A DNA stretch of 64,000 nucleotides from Dyadobacter subterraneus (GTDB lineage: Bacteria; Bacteroidota; Bacteroidia; Cytophagales; Spirosomataceae), in the NCBI RefSeq assembly GCF_015221875.1, contig NZ_JACYGY010000002.1, positions 479,573-543,572 of the forward strand. The letters run 5' to 3'. The position numbers were made by a program, and so were the translations under genes. The notes beneath the pieces were generated by a model. The model had not been told where the DNA came from. It did no database searches and was given only the letters and a program-made list of their open reading frames with translations. Shown in pieces: positions 1 through 8,606 of the stretch. How positions within the stretch are numbered: the first letter of the stretch is position 1; each line of letters begins with the position of its first letter.

Positions 1-61
1 AAATAATCCCAACAATTGTGGTTAGAAAGATTCCGGCCAGCAAGAAGAGTCGCTTCTTCAT
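1..61 (-). CDS. 5' end of a secreted protein (partial)
   Basis: An ATG on the minus strand at 61 opens a frame that runs off the window edge. The 20 visible residues have two lysines and an arginine after the start, then a hydrophobic stretch (LFLLAGIFLTTIVGII), which is a signal peptide or N-terminal membrane anchor. Only the export signal is visible, so the mature protein cannot be named. It is divergent from the DUF1338 gene. Confidence 0.55.
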   Translation of the reverse strand, partial: MKKRLFLLAGIFLTTIVGII

Positions 62-341
62 GTATTTTAGATTATTGAAACAAAATTCGCTCTGATGTAT
101 TACTTAAATAAAATAATTAGCGTTATGATTATACTCTAAATATTTTAAATTATTTTAATAAAACGATATAAAACACTGATTATGTATGAACATAGGTACA
201 AATTTAAGTATCTCAACTTTCGTTTTACCATAATTTCAGAAAAGTTTAATCATACAATATAATCACTTACGAAGTGTGAATATCTCAAAATAATGACTAG
301 TATTTTCAACATATTACAGTTTAAATTCAACCAATACCCAT

Positions 342-1253
342 ATGACATTTTCAAATCAGAAAACAAATACGTTGGATACAGTTTTAGGTGGACTTATGCT
401 CCGTTACAAAGACCGCGTTCCTGATGTCAAAATAATCCTGAACGCGATGGTTTCGGAAGGAATTATTGATCGGGAAACAGATATCGAAAATGATCATATT
501 GCTTTCAGAACCATGGGTGTTCCGCAGCTTGGCGTTCAATCCTTTGAAAAGATTTTCCTTCATTACGGTTATGAAAAAAAGGATCATTATTTTTTTGAAG
601 GCAAAAAACTGGACGCCTGGTGGTATAGTCCGCCGCGGGAAACAGACCCACGGATTTTTGTAAGTGAACTTCGGGTGGGAGATCTTTCAGAAGAAAGCCA
701 GCGCATTATTAAAAGTTATACGGATGAAGTTGTCAGCGATCCGGTGGATAATCTTGACTTAAATAATGGTGAAGCTGTGGATGATTTTTTGCACACACCT
801 CTCTGGCGCACGCCTTCTTTGAGTGATTATCTGACATTATTAAAAGAAAGCGAATACGCAGCCTGGGTGATCTACAACCGCTATTATCTCAATCATTTTA
901 CCATCAGCGTCCACAATTTACCCGAAGGTTACAACACCGTTGCTGATTTCAATCTTTTTCTTGAAAAACATGGAATTGTGCTGAATACATCAGGAGGAAA
1001 AATCAAGACCAGCCCGGATGGCGGTTTGATACAAAGTGCAACGGTAGCACAAATGATCGAAGCAGAATTTGCAGATGGTGAAACTTACAAAATTTCTGGT
1101 TCTTATGTTGAGTTTGCGGAAAGAAGGATTTTGCCTGAATTTGCAAATCTCTCATCTGATCAAATTTCAAGAAAAAACCGGCGAGATGGATTTGAAGCAG
1201 CAAATGCGGATAAGATTTTTGAGAGTACTTATACGACGCAAACTGGGAAGTAA
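342..1253 (+). CDS. 2-oxoadipate dioxygenase/decarboxylase (DUF1338, HglS-like)
   Basis: Belongs to the DUF1338 family, Fe(II)-dependent vicinal-oxygen-chelate-fold enzymes; HglS of Pseudomonas putida converts 2-oxoadipate to D-2-hydroxyglutarate and CO2 in lysine catabolism. The metal ligands line up: His52 in NDHIAFRT, His185 in LNHFTISVH and Glu257 in YVEFAERR; Arg56 fits the substrate arginine of the same motif. At 303 residues it is clearly shorter than the roughly 460-residue proteobacterial form and resembles the compact form seen in plants and Bacteroidota. It stands alone, with no lysine-pathway genes beside it. The family is sure; the exact substrate is inferred. Confidence 0.85.
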   Translation: MTFSNQKTNTLDTVLGGLMLRYKDRVPDVKIILNAMVSEGIIDRETDIENDHIAFRTMGVPQLGVQSFEKIFLHYGYEKKDHYFFEGKKLDAWWYSPPRETDPRIFVSELRVGDLSEESQRIIKSYTDEVVSDPVDNLDLNNGEAVDDFLHTPLWRTPSLSDYLTLLKESEYAAWVIYNRYYLNHFTISVHNLPEGYNTVADFNLFLEKHGIVLNTSGGKIKTSPDGGLIQSATVAQMIEAEFADGETYKISGSYVEFAERRILPEFANLSSDQISRKNRRDGFEAANADKIFESTYTTQTGK

Positions 1254-1553
1254 TTAATTTGTTAAAACAGACTCATCAAATAAAACATCAGGACAAAAAT
1301 CCAATGGTGCAGAAATTAACTTGCCATCTGTATCTAACATCTCGGCTATATTTTCCCAATAAATCGTGCGTCCGTCCGTCTTGGCTTTTTGGAAAGTGGA
1401 TTCGTTCAGAATTTTAAAATAGGTACTATCCTTCTTCTCAAAATATTCCGATAGAAATTTTGAGAAATCAGTTAACCTGATTTGATCATCACTCCACAAA
1501 GCTTTTATTGAGAAATTTTCAATCGATATAATTTTTCGGACTCTTGGATTCAT
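1254..1553 (-). CDS. DUF2442 domain protein
   Basis: A 99-residue protein with the DUF2442 pattern: an N-terminal NPRV start, a beta-rich segment, a middle LTDFSKFL stretch and the closing motif in which a tryptophan (IYWENIAEM) precedes the final strand. DUF2442 genes are commonly paired with DUF4160 genes in what is often suspected to be a toxin-antitoxin-like module, but no activity is established that I know of. Its ATG (1553-1551) shares one base with the stop codon that the upstream DUF4160 gene would have if its frame were intact (TAATG), so the two genes were translationally coupled. Confidence 0.7.
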   Translation of the reverse strand: MNPRVRKIISIENFSIKALWSDDQIRLTDFSKFLSEYFEKKDSTYFKILNESTFQKAKTDGRTIYWENIAEMLDTDGKLISAPLDFCPDVLFDESVLTN

Positions 1554-1815
1554 TACTGTAAAGGCTTTATTTTTCTCAGTTGCCCACTATCTTTCTGGGA
1601 TTCTAAATAATTTTCAAACAGATCTTCTCTATATAATTCAACCCAGGCCTGAATAAGTCTGGTTTGTTTCTAGGAAGATCTCCCACAATTATATTTCCTG
1701 TTTCAATAGAAAACTGTGCTTCCTGGCCATTATACTCCGCATGAAAATGTGGCGGCAAGTGGTCCTTGAAATACATATAAATAATAACTCCAAAAAAACG
1801 GGATATTTCAGGCAT
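1553..1815 (-). pseudogene. DUF4160 domain protein, disrupted by a one-base frameshift
   Basis: The N-terminal part (MPEISRFFGVIIYMYF, then DHLPPHFHAEYNGQ) is a textbook DUF4160 opening. From about base 1658 downward the expected C-terminal sequence (LIQAWVELYREDLFENYLES) continues in a different frame, as if one base were missing between 1680 and 1658. In the broken frame the protein ends after 70 residues with an unrelated tail. In the restored frame it would run about 87 residues and stop at TAA 1555-1553, exactly overlapping the DUF2442 start. The span of 263 nt is one short of a multiple of three. It could be a recent mutation, a sequencing error, or, less likely, recoding. Confidence 0.75.
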
Positions 1816-1832
1816 TGGTTCCTAATTATTTT

Positions 1833-1863
1833 CAAACATAAAGTTAAAGTTTTTCGCATCAAT
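1833..1863 (-). promoter_or_regulatory. Predicted promoter of the DUF4160-DUF2442 pair
   Basis: Read on the minus strand there is a perfect -7 box TATGTTTG (1840-1833) and, 19 nt upstream, ATTG (1863-1860), a three-of-four match to the -33 TTTG element. The spacing equals the Bacteroidota consensus. The ATG lies 17 nt below the -7 box, after an AGGA-containing leader. Confidence 0.45.
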
Positions 1864-1882
1864 GCTAAATTTAGATTCACAA

Positions 1883-3832
1883 TCACTCATTTACCAACAA
1901 ATAAACAACCCTGCAAGCATTCCCAATACTCTTCTCATTTTTATCCTGAGCGATATTCAACTTCAAAGTATGCCTACCCGACGAAAGCTCATCCGCTAAC
2001 ATTAAATACCACGGCAAATGCAATTGCGTGCTCCATTGCGTGAATAAATCCATTGTCTGTGCTTTTTTTCCATCAATTGAGTAGGAAATTTTACCTGCAT
2101 CAGGGCCAGAAATAATCGCAATTCCTACCGCACGACCTTTGAAATCAAATTCAAAAGAAGAATTGGCAGTTTCTCCAACCAGCATTGGAACATCCACAAA
2201 ACCTGGTCTTGTAGAAACTTTATCAGCAGCTTTCCAATCCGGATCAATTTTAAAACCATTCAGTTTTTTTGCTTCTGCAACGGGATGATAACTTGCTTTT
2301 TCATAAGAAAATTTGTCAATAGCATTTGGAAGTTTTGTGATTCCAGCCGTTGCATTATCCGGATTTAATTTCAGCAATTCCTTAATGGTTTGAAAATAAA
2401 CTTCCTGTCCATATGGTGATGGATGCAGATCTTTAAAATCATATTTCCATGAAAACTCTCCGGCTTTAATTCTGTCATAAACTTCACGGGCCAAATTAAT
2501 ATAAGCCGTGCCATAATATTTTGCGATTCGCTGATGCACACTCACTTCAAGAGGTTCCTTTCCTGCATCATAATCTGCATTTTTCGCTGGCTCAGCAAAA
2601 GCCATTAATACCACATTTGCCTTTGGATTTTTGGTATACATCTGCCGAATAATTCCTTCCAGACCTTTTATTTGTGCTTTTTCACTAAAACCATTTCCTC
2701 TGTCATTAACCGCTGCTTCCAGAAAAAGCAAATCAGGTGTGCCTTTTTCCAAAACATCACGCTGAAAACGGAAAGCATGGGGCGTGCTTCCCAAAGAAGG
2801 AATTCCGGCTGCAATAAATGTAAATTCTGTTTCAGGAAAATGCTCTTGTAAATACTTCGCAGTTTTATTTCGCCATCCTGGATTATGCGTGATAGATCCT
2901 CCCAAAAATGCTACCGTTCCTTTTTTTGTCGTTTTGAATTTTTCGTAGGCGTTTGCCAATCCACGGTTTACTTCAATATAAGGAGCATATGAAAGCAGTT
3001 TTAAAACCGGGACGCTGTTGTCATAAATAAAATTTGCCAGCATTTCCGGATGTTCAATCGTAAAATGGTGCCCTTCAAGTGCCTGCTCTCCACGTGTCAT
3101 GGGAGCAACCGTGGCCGGACCACCCAGTTTTGTATAATTTGAAATTAAAATATCTGAATTTTCTGCCGGTGGAACAATCTTGTCGTTTAAACCGGTCACA
3201 TGTAAAATAGGTACTTTGAATGATGCCAGACCAGCCAGATCATTTAATGGAATATCATCAAAAGTTTTTGCAGTTTCTTCTGTCATTTTATTCAATTCCA
3301 GCCAGCTTGTCCAGTCTTTTGGCGAACCTTGTCCCTTACCTTTTCCACCCGGCCAGCTTTTTGGATCACAAACCGGTGCTTCGGCATATATACAACTTAC
3401 TTTATCCGGATTTCTTTTCGCCCAGCCATAAACATACAAGCCACCACGACTAACACCTTCCAGCGCAACTTTTGGTGCAAATTGTTTTTCCTTTACCAAA
3501 TAATCATAAAAAGCATCCCAAACCTGCATCGCTTTTGGGTGTGCGAAAAGATCATTGGTATTGACATAAGCCACATGAAAACCTCTGGTTAACAAAACAC
3601 TGTCCATATCCGTATGCCAGGTAGGGAAATGTGCACGCCACACCCAGGGATTTCCAGGAAGCGCTTTATGGGGTTTCACATACCAGGCTTTTGTATTTTG
3701 AAATGAAAATTCAACCTTGTCGAAACCCTTCCAAACGGAAGTTTGCTCATCAGCTTGTGCCAATAAATTGCCTGAAAAGCTTAAAAGGATAAGAACAAAA
3801 AGAGCGCCGGAAAAATATTTTATCTGTTTCAT
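1883..3832 (-). CDS. Secreted two-domain esterase: alpha/beta hydrolase fused to SGNH/GDSL hydrolase
   Basis: Starts at 3832 with a signal peptide (MKQIKYFSGALFVLILLSF, cleavage after LLAQA); the frame is open for 22 codons further upstream, but those residues would block export. Residues 30-275 form an alpha/beta hydrolase with nucleophile Ser128 in GVSRGG, Asp217 in NDK and a histidine at 255/256. Residues 300-490 form an SGNH hydrolase with block I GGSIT (Ser313), block III Asn376 in AAVND and block V DLH (Asp468, His470). The last 150 residues look like a beta-sandwich accessory domain. Such pairs occur in carbohydrate esterases that deacetylate plant polysaccharide; that role is inferred. 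It has no polysaccharide-utilisation genes beside it. Confidence 0.75.
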   Translation of the reverse strand: MKQIKYFSGALFVLILLSFSGNLLAQADEQTSVWKGFDKVEFSFQNTKAWYVKPHKALPGNPWVWRAHFPTWHTDMDSVLLTRGFHVAYVNTNDLFAHPKAMQVWDAFYDYLVKEKQFAPKVALEGVSRGGLYVYGWAKRNPDKVSCIYAEAPVCDPKSWPGGKGKGQGSPKDWTSWLELNKMTEETAKTFDDIPLNDLAGLASFKVPILHVTGLNDKIVPPAENSDILISNYTKLGGPATVAPMTRGEQALEGHHFTIEHPEMLANFIYDNSVPVLKLLSYAPYIEVNRGLANAYEKFKTTKKGTVAFLGGSITHNPGWRNKTAKYLQEHFPETEFTFIAAGIPSLGSTPHAFRFQRDVLEKGTPDLLFLEAAVNDRGNGFSEKAQIKGLEGIIRQMYTKNPKANVVLMAFAEPAKNADYDAGKEPLEVSVHQRIAKYYGTAYINLAREVYDRIKAGEFSWKYDFKDLHPSPYGQEVYFQTIKELLKLNPDNATAGITKLPNAIDKFSYEKASYHPVAEAKKLNGFKIDPDWKAADKVSTRPGFVDVPMLVGETANSSFEFDFKGRAVGIAIISGPDAGKISYSIDGKKAQTMDLFTQWSTQLHLPWYLMLADELSSGRHTLKLNIAQDKNEKSIGNACRVVYLLVNE

Positions 3833-3947
3833 AATAGTACAAAGACAGGAATGGCTTATCTCTAACATATAAGCGCAAGCCATATTTATTTTTTCCAATC
3901 AACAATCATTATATTGGATTATTATCTACCTAACTTCTTTACTGCCA

Positions 3948-5312
3948 ATGTCCCGGACTTCTCCTATTCTGTTAATCTTTCTATTTATTTTTCTCCTTTC
4001 AAATAATACATTTTCTCAATCTGTCCCGATTATCCTAACCGAACGGGAACGTGCAATCGCGGTTGATGATATTCTGGAAGACAGGATTGAAAATTTGCTC
4101 CCAACTTTAATGCGGCGTGAAGGAATTGATATGTGGGTCATTATTTCAAGAGAATATAATGAAGATCCGGTTATGAAAACGATGCTTCCGAGTACCTGGC
4201 TTTCGGCACGGAGAAGAACGGTAATGGTATTTTTTGATCCGGGATCCGGGAAACCGCTGGATAAACTGGCAATTGCCAGATATGATGTTGGAACATTATT
4301 GAAAGGTGAATGGGATATTAGTTCAAATCCGGATCAATGGGACGCGCTGGCAAAAGTGATCAAGGAGAAAAATCCGAAAAAAATCGGACTTAATTTTTCC
4401 AAAAACTACGGCCATGCGGACGGGCTGACTTACAATGAACATGAAGAATTCCTTCAAAAACTGCCAAAAGAATTTCATTCAAAAATTGTTTCTGCTGAAA
4501 AACTGGCAGTGGGCTGGCTGGAAACCAGAACGGAAAAGGAAATGATTATTTATCCGATGATCTGCCGGATTTCTCATGAAATTATTGAAGAAGCTTTTTC
4601 TGAGAAAGTGATCCAGCCGGGAATTACGACTATTGATGATGTCGTATGGTTTCTCAGACAACGTGTAACCGATTCAGGATTAGGAACCTGGTTTCATCCA
4701 ACTATTGATATTCAAAGAACAGATGACCAGAAATTTGACCATTTGAGAACTTTTTCCAAACGTCCGGGCAATCAGGTAATTTTACCGGGCGATCTGCTTC
4801 ATTGTGATTTTGGAATAACCTATCTGCGACTTAATACAGATCAGCAGCAGCATGCCTATATTCTTAAACCGAATGAAACCGAAGTACCTGCATATTTGAA
4901 AAAAGCATTTGCCACCGGAAATCGCCTTCAGGATATTCTGGTTTCACAATTTAAATCGGGGAAATCAGGTAATCAGATACTTTTGGACGCGTTAGCTCAA
5001 GCGGAAAAAGAGGGAATCAACGGATCAATTTACACGCACCCGATTGGATCACATGGTCACGCTGCCGGCCCGACGATAGGTTTGTGGGATCAGCAAAAAG
5101 GTGTAAAAGGTCCCGGAGATTACCCACTTTATGAAAATACTGCCTACTCAATAGAGTTAAACGCGGCAGTGAAAATCGATGAGTGGAATAAGTCAATTCG
5201 TATTATGCTGGAAGAGGATGGATATTTCGATAAAACAGGCTTTCGCTTCATCAATGGGCGACAAAAAGAGATTTTTGTGATACCAAAATTAAAGGCAAAT
5301 CTTGGCAAATAA
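3948..5312 (+). CDS. Secreted M24-family metallopeptidase (Xaa-Pro aminopeptidase-like)
   Basis: A signal peptide (ILLIFLFIFLLSNN, ending TFSQS) leads into a creatinase-type N-terminal domain and a C-terminal pita-bread domain. Metal-ligand motifs are visible: LLHCDFG, the GSHGHAAGP histidine segment, the SIELN glutamate and the MLEEDGYF glutamate. The second aspartate of the usual pair is not in an obvious place; it may be the one in LRLNTDQQQ, so activity should be treated as likely rather than proven. The family removes N-terminal residues before proline or hydrolyses related amides. Divergent from the esterase, 115 bp apart. Confidence 0.75.
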   Translation: MSRTSPILLIFLFIFLLSNNTFSQSVPIILTERERAIAVDDILEDRIENLLPTLMRREGIDMWVIISREYNEDPVMKTMLPSTWLSARRRTVMVFFDPGSGKPLDKLAIARYDVGTLLKGEWDISSNPDQWDALAKVIKEKNPKKIGLNFSKNYGHADGLTYNEHEEFLQKLPKEFHSKIVSAEKLAVGWLETRTEKEMIIYPMICRISHEIIEEAFSEKVIQPGITTIDDVVWFLRQRVTDSGLGTWFHPTIDIQRTDDQKFDHLRTFSKRPGNQVILPGDLLHCDFGITYLRLNTDQQQHAYILKPNETEVPAYLKKAFATGNRLQDILVSQFKSGKSGNQILLDALAQAEKEGINGSIYTHPIGSHGHAAGPTIGLWDQQKGVKGPGDYPLYENTAYSIELNAAVKIDEWNKSIRIMLEEDGYFDKTGFRFINGRQKEIFVIPKLKANLGK

Positions 5313-5389
5313 TTGATTATTAATGCGCTGCGTTTCAAGGCTGGTATGATATTTTAACAGTACCAAATTATAACAACAACTTGAAACTT

Positions 5390-5677
5390 ATGGACAATAT
5401 TGAAAAGTATAAGGGAATGGAAAAAATTCTTCGTGAAATCGAAGATTTGAAAAATAGTGAGACGGCTGTTATCAAGAAAATTGGCCAGGTTGAGACCGAA
5501 AATATGAATATCAATGCAGACGGTCTTGAAGCTTCGTTAAATGAAATTTATGACGGCGCTTACAAAAACCTTGAAAATATTGAAGCGTTACACCTTTCTT
5601 TCACAGAGAAAGTTTCAGACTTTAAAGAAAAAAATAAAATAACTGATGATATGCTTCTTGAAATCAGAGAAGCATAA
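5390..5677 (+). CDS. Small coiled-coil protein of unknown function
   Basis: Reads MDNIEKYKGMEK from the ATG at 5390; a TTG nine bases earlier is in frame but less likely. The 95 residues are charged (Glu/Lys rich) and almost wholly helical, with heptad-like hydrophobic spacing, no cysteine, no signal peptide and no membrane segment. I do not recognise a family. It is monocistronic and is followed by a clear intrinsic terminator, which supports it as a real gene. Confidence 0.6.
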   Translation: MDNIEKYKGMEKILREIEDLKNSETAVIKKIGQVETENMNINADGLEASLNEIYDGAYKNLENIEALHLSFTEKVSDFKEKNKITDDMLLEIREA

Positions 5678-5714
5678 AATAGTATTAAAAAATAGCCTTC
5701 CAGGCATATACGGA

Positions 5715-5747
5715 GAAGCCAACTTTTAAAAGCTGGCTTCTTTTTTT
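5715..5747 (+). terminator. Rho-independent terminator after the coiled-coil gene
   Basis: Stem GAAGCCA/TGGCTTC (extended through an A-C mismatch into CTTT/AAAG), followed by seven T residues. It lies between this gene and the convergent carboxylase gene. Confidence 0.8.
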
Positions 5748-5770
5748 GTTCAAAAATTCAGATTCTCAAT

Positions 5771-7384
5771 CTAAACCTGAATAATTCCAACATTAAAAAC
5801 TTCTTTGATCGGCGCATGATTTGCCGCTTCGATACCAACAGAAATGATTTTCCGGGTTTCTACCGGATCAATTATACCATCAACCCAAAGTCGGGCAGCG
5901 GCATAGTAGGGCGATAATTCTTCATTGTAGCGATCTGTTATCTCCCTCAACAATTCCTGTTCAGCTTCCGGTGTAATTTCTTTCCCTTGTGATTTTAAAG
6001 TTGCAGTTTGAATCTGAACCAACGTTTTAGCAGCCGTTGCACCACTCATAACTGCCATTTGTGCCGTTGGCCATGCATAGATCAGGCGCGGGTCGTAAGC
6101 TTTTCCACACATCGCATAATTGCCGGCTCCATATGAATTACCAACAATAAAAGTAAATTTCGGCACGACAGAATTGGCTACCGCATTGACCATTTTCGCT
6201 CCGTCCTTAATAATTCCGCCTTGCTCCGCACGACTTCCGACCATAAATCCTGTCACATCATGGAAGAAAACCAGCGGGATTTTCTTTTGATTACAATTCA
6301 TGATAAATCTCGCCGCTTTATCCGCAGATTCACCATAAATCACGCCCCCCATCTGCATTTCTCCTTTTCCGGATTTTACCATTTTCCGCTGATTTGCTAC
6401 AATTCCTACCGCCCAGCCATCAATTCTTGCATAAGCACAAACGATTGTTTTCCCATAATCAGGTTTATATTCATCAAGTTCGGAAGCGTCCACAATGCAT
6501 TCCAGAATATGCTTCATGTCATAAGGTTTCAGTCTGTCGACGGGTAAAATGTTATAAATATCTTCGGGGAATCGGGCAGGAGTTTCAGCTACTTTTCTGT
6601 CAAAACCTGCTATGGCCGATTGTCCGATTTTATCAATATGCCTTTTGATAGCATCCAGACAGATTTTATCATCCGGGTATTTGTTATCCGTAACACCCGA
6701 AATTTCACAATGCATCGCTGCGCCACCCAAAGTCTCAGCATCCACATCTTCCCCGACCGATGATTTTACCAGATATGGTCCGGCCAGAAAAACAGATCCC
6801 GTTCCTTCCACAATCATCGCCTCATCAGACATAATCGGTAAATAAGCGCCACCGGCTACACAACTTCCCATAATCGCAGAAATCTGAACAATTCCCATCG
6901 CCGACATCTTTGCATTATTTCTAAAAATTCTTCCGAAATGTTCTTTGTCCGCAAAAACTTCTGCCTGCATGGGAAGATATACACCGGCACTATCAACCAG
7001 GTAAATTATCGGCAGTAGATTTTCCATGGAAATTTCCTGAGCTCTTAAATTCTTTTTGGCAGTAATGGGAAACCAGGCTCCGGCTTTAACTGTCGCGTCA
7101 TTTGCAACAATTACGCATTGTTTGCCTGAAATATATCCAATCCCGGCTATAACGCCACCAGAAGGGCAACCGCCGTCCTCTACATACATTCCATCACCTG
7201 CAAAGGCTCCGATTTCCAGAAAATAAGAATCTGTATCAATTAAATAATCAATGCGTTCCCGGGCTGTCAGTTTCCCTTTTTTATGATGACTTTCAATCTT
7301 TTTCAGTCCTCCGCCCAATTTTACTTTTTCATATCGCTTATTGAGATTTTCAATAAGCTGCCGTGTGTTTTCCTGATTAGCCAT
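5771..7384 (-). CDS. Acyl-CoA carboxylase carboxyltransferase (beta) subunit, methylcrotonyl-CoA carboxylase-like
   Basis: A 537-residue biotin-dependent carboxyltransferase with two crotonase-fold halves. The N-terminal half has the oxyanion-type stretch MGSCVAGGAYLPIM and DSAGVYLP; the C-terminal half has DVTGFMVGSRAEQGGI and GNSYGAGNYAMCG. These, and segments such as LRAQEISM and DKEHFGRIFRNNA, are closest to the beta subunit of methylcrotonyl-CoA carboxylase in leucine breakdown, though propionyl- or geranyl-CoA use cannot be excluded. The biotin carboxylase/carrier subunit is not in this window. The branched-chain E1 at 13.1 kb would feed the same pathway, but is not linked as an operon. 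Confidence 0.85.
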   Translation of the reverse strand: MANQENTRQLIENLNKRYEKVKLGGGLKKIESHHKKGKLTARERIDYLIDTDSYFLEIGAFAGDGMYVEDGGCPSGGVIAGIGYISGKQCVIVANDATVKAGAWFPITAKKNLRAQEISMENLLPIIYLVDSAGVYLPMQAEVFADKEHFGRIFRNNAKMSAMGIVQISAIMGSCVAGGAYLPIMSDEAMIVEGTGSVFLAGPYLVKSSVGEDVDAETLGGAAMHCEISGVTDNKYPDDKICLDAIKRHIDKIGQSAIAGFDRKVAETPARFPEDIYNILPVDRLKPYDMKHILECIVDASELDEYKPDYGKTIVCAYARIDGWAVGIVANQRKMVKSGKGEMQMGGVIYGESADKAARFIMNCNQKKIPLVFFHDVTGFMVGSRAEQGGIIKDGAKMVNAVANSVVPKFTFIVGNSYGAGNYAMCGKAYDPRLIYAWPTAQMAVMSGATAAKTLVQIQTATLKSQGKEITPEAEQELLREITDRYNEELSPYYAAARLWVDGIIDPVETRKIISVGIEAANHAPIKEVFNVGIIQV

Positions 7385-7462
7385 AGTCTGATGAAATGTA
7401 TTGAAACAATAATTATTTCAAATTCAAGGTAGAAATTTATCAGAACGTTTACTATCAAAAGC

Positions 7463-7494
7463 AAAAAAGTCGCCTGCTGATAGCAAACGACTTT
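7463..7494 (-). terminator. Rho-independent terminator after the MCE gene
   Basis: On the minus strand AAAGTCG pairs with CGACTTT around a 15-nt loop and is followed by a T run. It lies between the MCE-family gene and the carboxylase gene and separates their transcription. Confidence 0.7.
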
Positions 7495-7522
7495 CTTTAT
7501 ATTTGAACCTTAACTTCTACTT

Positions 7523-8491
7523 TTATTTAATTTTGGTGGTCGTATCTAGAGGCGATTCTGATGGTCCTTTATCTTTTTTGCCAAAAATCGATAACTGCAC
7601 ATAGCGCTTTGGATATTCTCTGAAATTCGTCATCAATTTATTCAGACTTACAATCGTACTATTCAGATTGTTATAAAGCGTTTCATCTTTTATCAATTTC
7701 CCCGCTGTTCCTTTTCCGGATTCAACCTCAGCCAATAAATGACGTAATTCTGAAATTGTCTGGTTGGCACTTTGAACTGTCGCGCCTAATCTTAATGCCT
7801 GAAGAGAATCTGCAAATGAGCCGGTTTTCGCTAAAATTGGTTTCAATTCTTTTTCCGTTTCCACCAGCGACTCCGACAATTTGTTAAGATTGGAAGTCAT
7901 TACCAAAAGATTTTTCCGGTTTTCAGTAACCAATCCCTGCACCGCATTTCCTGTCTGATCATAGTTTTTCAACATCTGATTCAGGATTTTGCCGGTTTCT
8001 TTAAATCCATCTGCAACAGCAGCAAGATTTTGGATCAATGAATCGGCATGTGTAACCAAAGGCAATGCTTTTTCTTGTAAAACCGCAGAAATTCCTGATT
8101 CTTTTTTTCCGAGCAACGTGTCATTATCCTGCATGGCGACAGAGGAAGTTCCCATAGCAAGGTGAATAACTTTTCCACCCAATAATCCTCCGTCAGCTAG
8201 TAAAGCAGCTGTTCCTTTTGGTAAAATAATCCCTTTTTGAATATCAAGTGAAACCAGAAGACGGTTTTGCTGATTTTGCAACAATTTGATTTCCTGTACC
8301 CGTCCAACATTTAATCCATTCAGTAACACGGGGTTGGAAGCGGTTAAACCATCAATATTATCGTAAATAACGTAGTACTTATATGTTCTCGAAAAAACGT
8401 CTGAGCCTTTTAGGATATGGAAGCCGAAATATAATAAGACCATTGCCATAACCGCCATTAACCCGACTTTTACTTCTTTTGTTAGCTTCAT
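7523..8491 (-). CDS. MCE/MlaD-family lipid-transport protein
   Basis: A single N-terminal membrane segment (residues 9-26, VGLMAVMAMVLLYFGFHI) is followed by the MCE domain (YDNIDGLTASNPVLLNGLNVGRV, read in two parts, to about residue 120) and then a long helical, coiled-coil-like tail. MCE proteins such as MlaD form hexameric rings anchored in the inner membrane that shuttle phospholipid between membranes. The partner permease MlaE and ATPase MlaF are not adjacent here. The neighbours are a periplasmic amidase and an LptD-like protein, so an outer-membrane lipid role fits. Cargo unknown. Confidence 0.85.
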   Translation of the reverse strand: MKLTKEVKVGLMAVMAMVLLYFGFHILKGSDVFSRTYKYYVIYDNIDGLTASNPVLLNGLNVGRVQEIKLLQNQQNRLLVSLDIQKGIILPKGTAALLADGGLLGGKVIHLAMGTSSVAMQDNDTLLGKKESGISAVLQEKALPLVTHADSLIQNLAAVADGFKETGKILNQMLKNYDQTGNAVQGLVTENRKNLLVMTSNLNKLSESLVETEKELKPILAKTGSFADSLQALRLGATVQSANQTISELRHLLAEVESGKGTAGKLIKDETLYNNLNSTIVSLNKLMTNFREYPKRYVQLSIFGKKDKGPSESPLDTTTKIK

Positions 8492-8606
8492 GAAAGTAAT
8501 AGTAAATGGCTTTCGACTTTCGCCAAAAGCTTAAAAATAAATGTATACAAATCCTTTCCTTATTGATTAATGACAACTGATCAATAAAAACCCCTTTGAC
8601 AAATGA

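Noticed and set aside
1553..1815. Programmed frameshift in the DUF4160 gene
   Set aside because: No slippery heptamer with a downstream structure stands at the shift point; mutation or sequencing error is simpler.
1741..2043. 100-codon open frame on the plus strand
   Set aside because: It lies across the frameshifted DUF4160 gene and the end of the esterase, in antisense, and has no sensible protein features.
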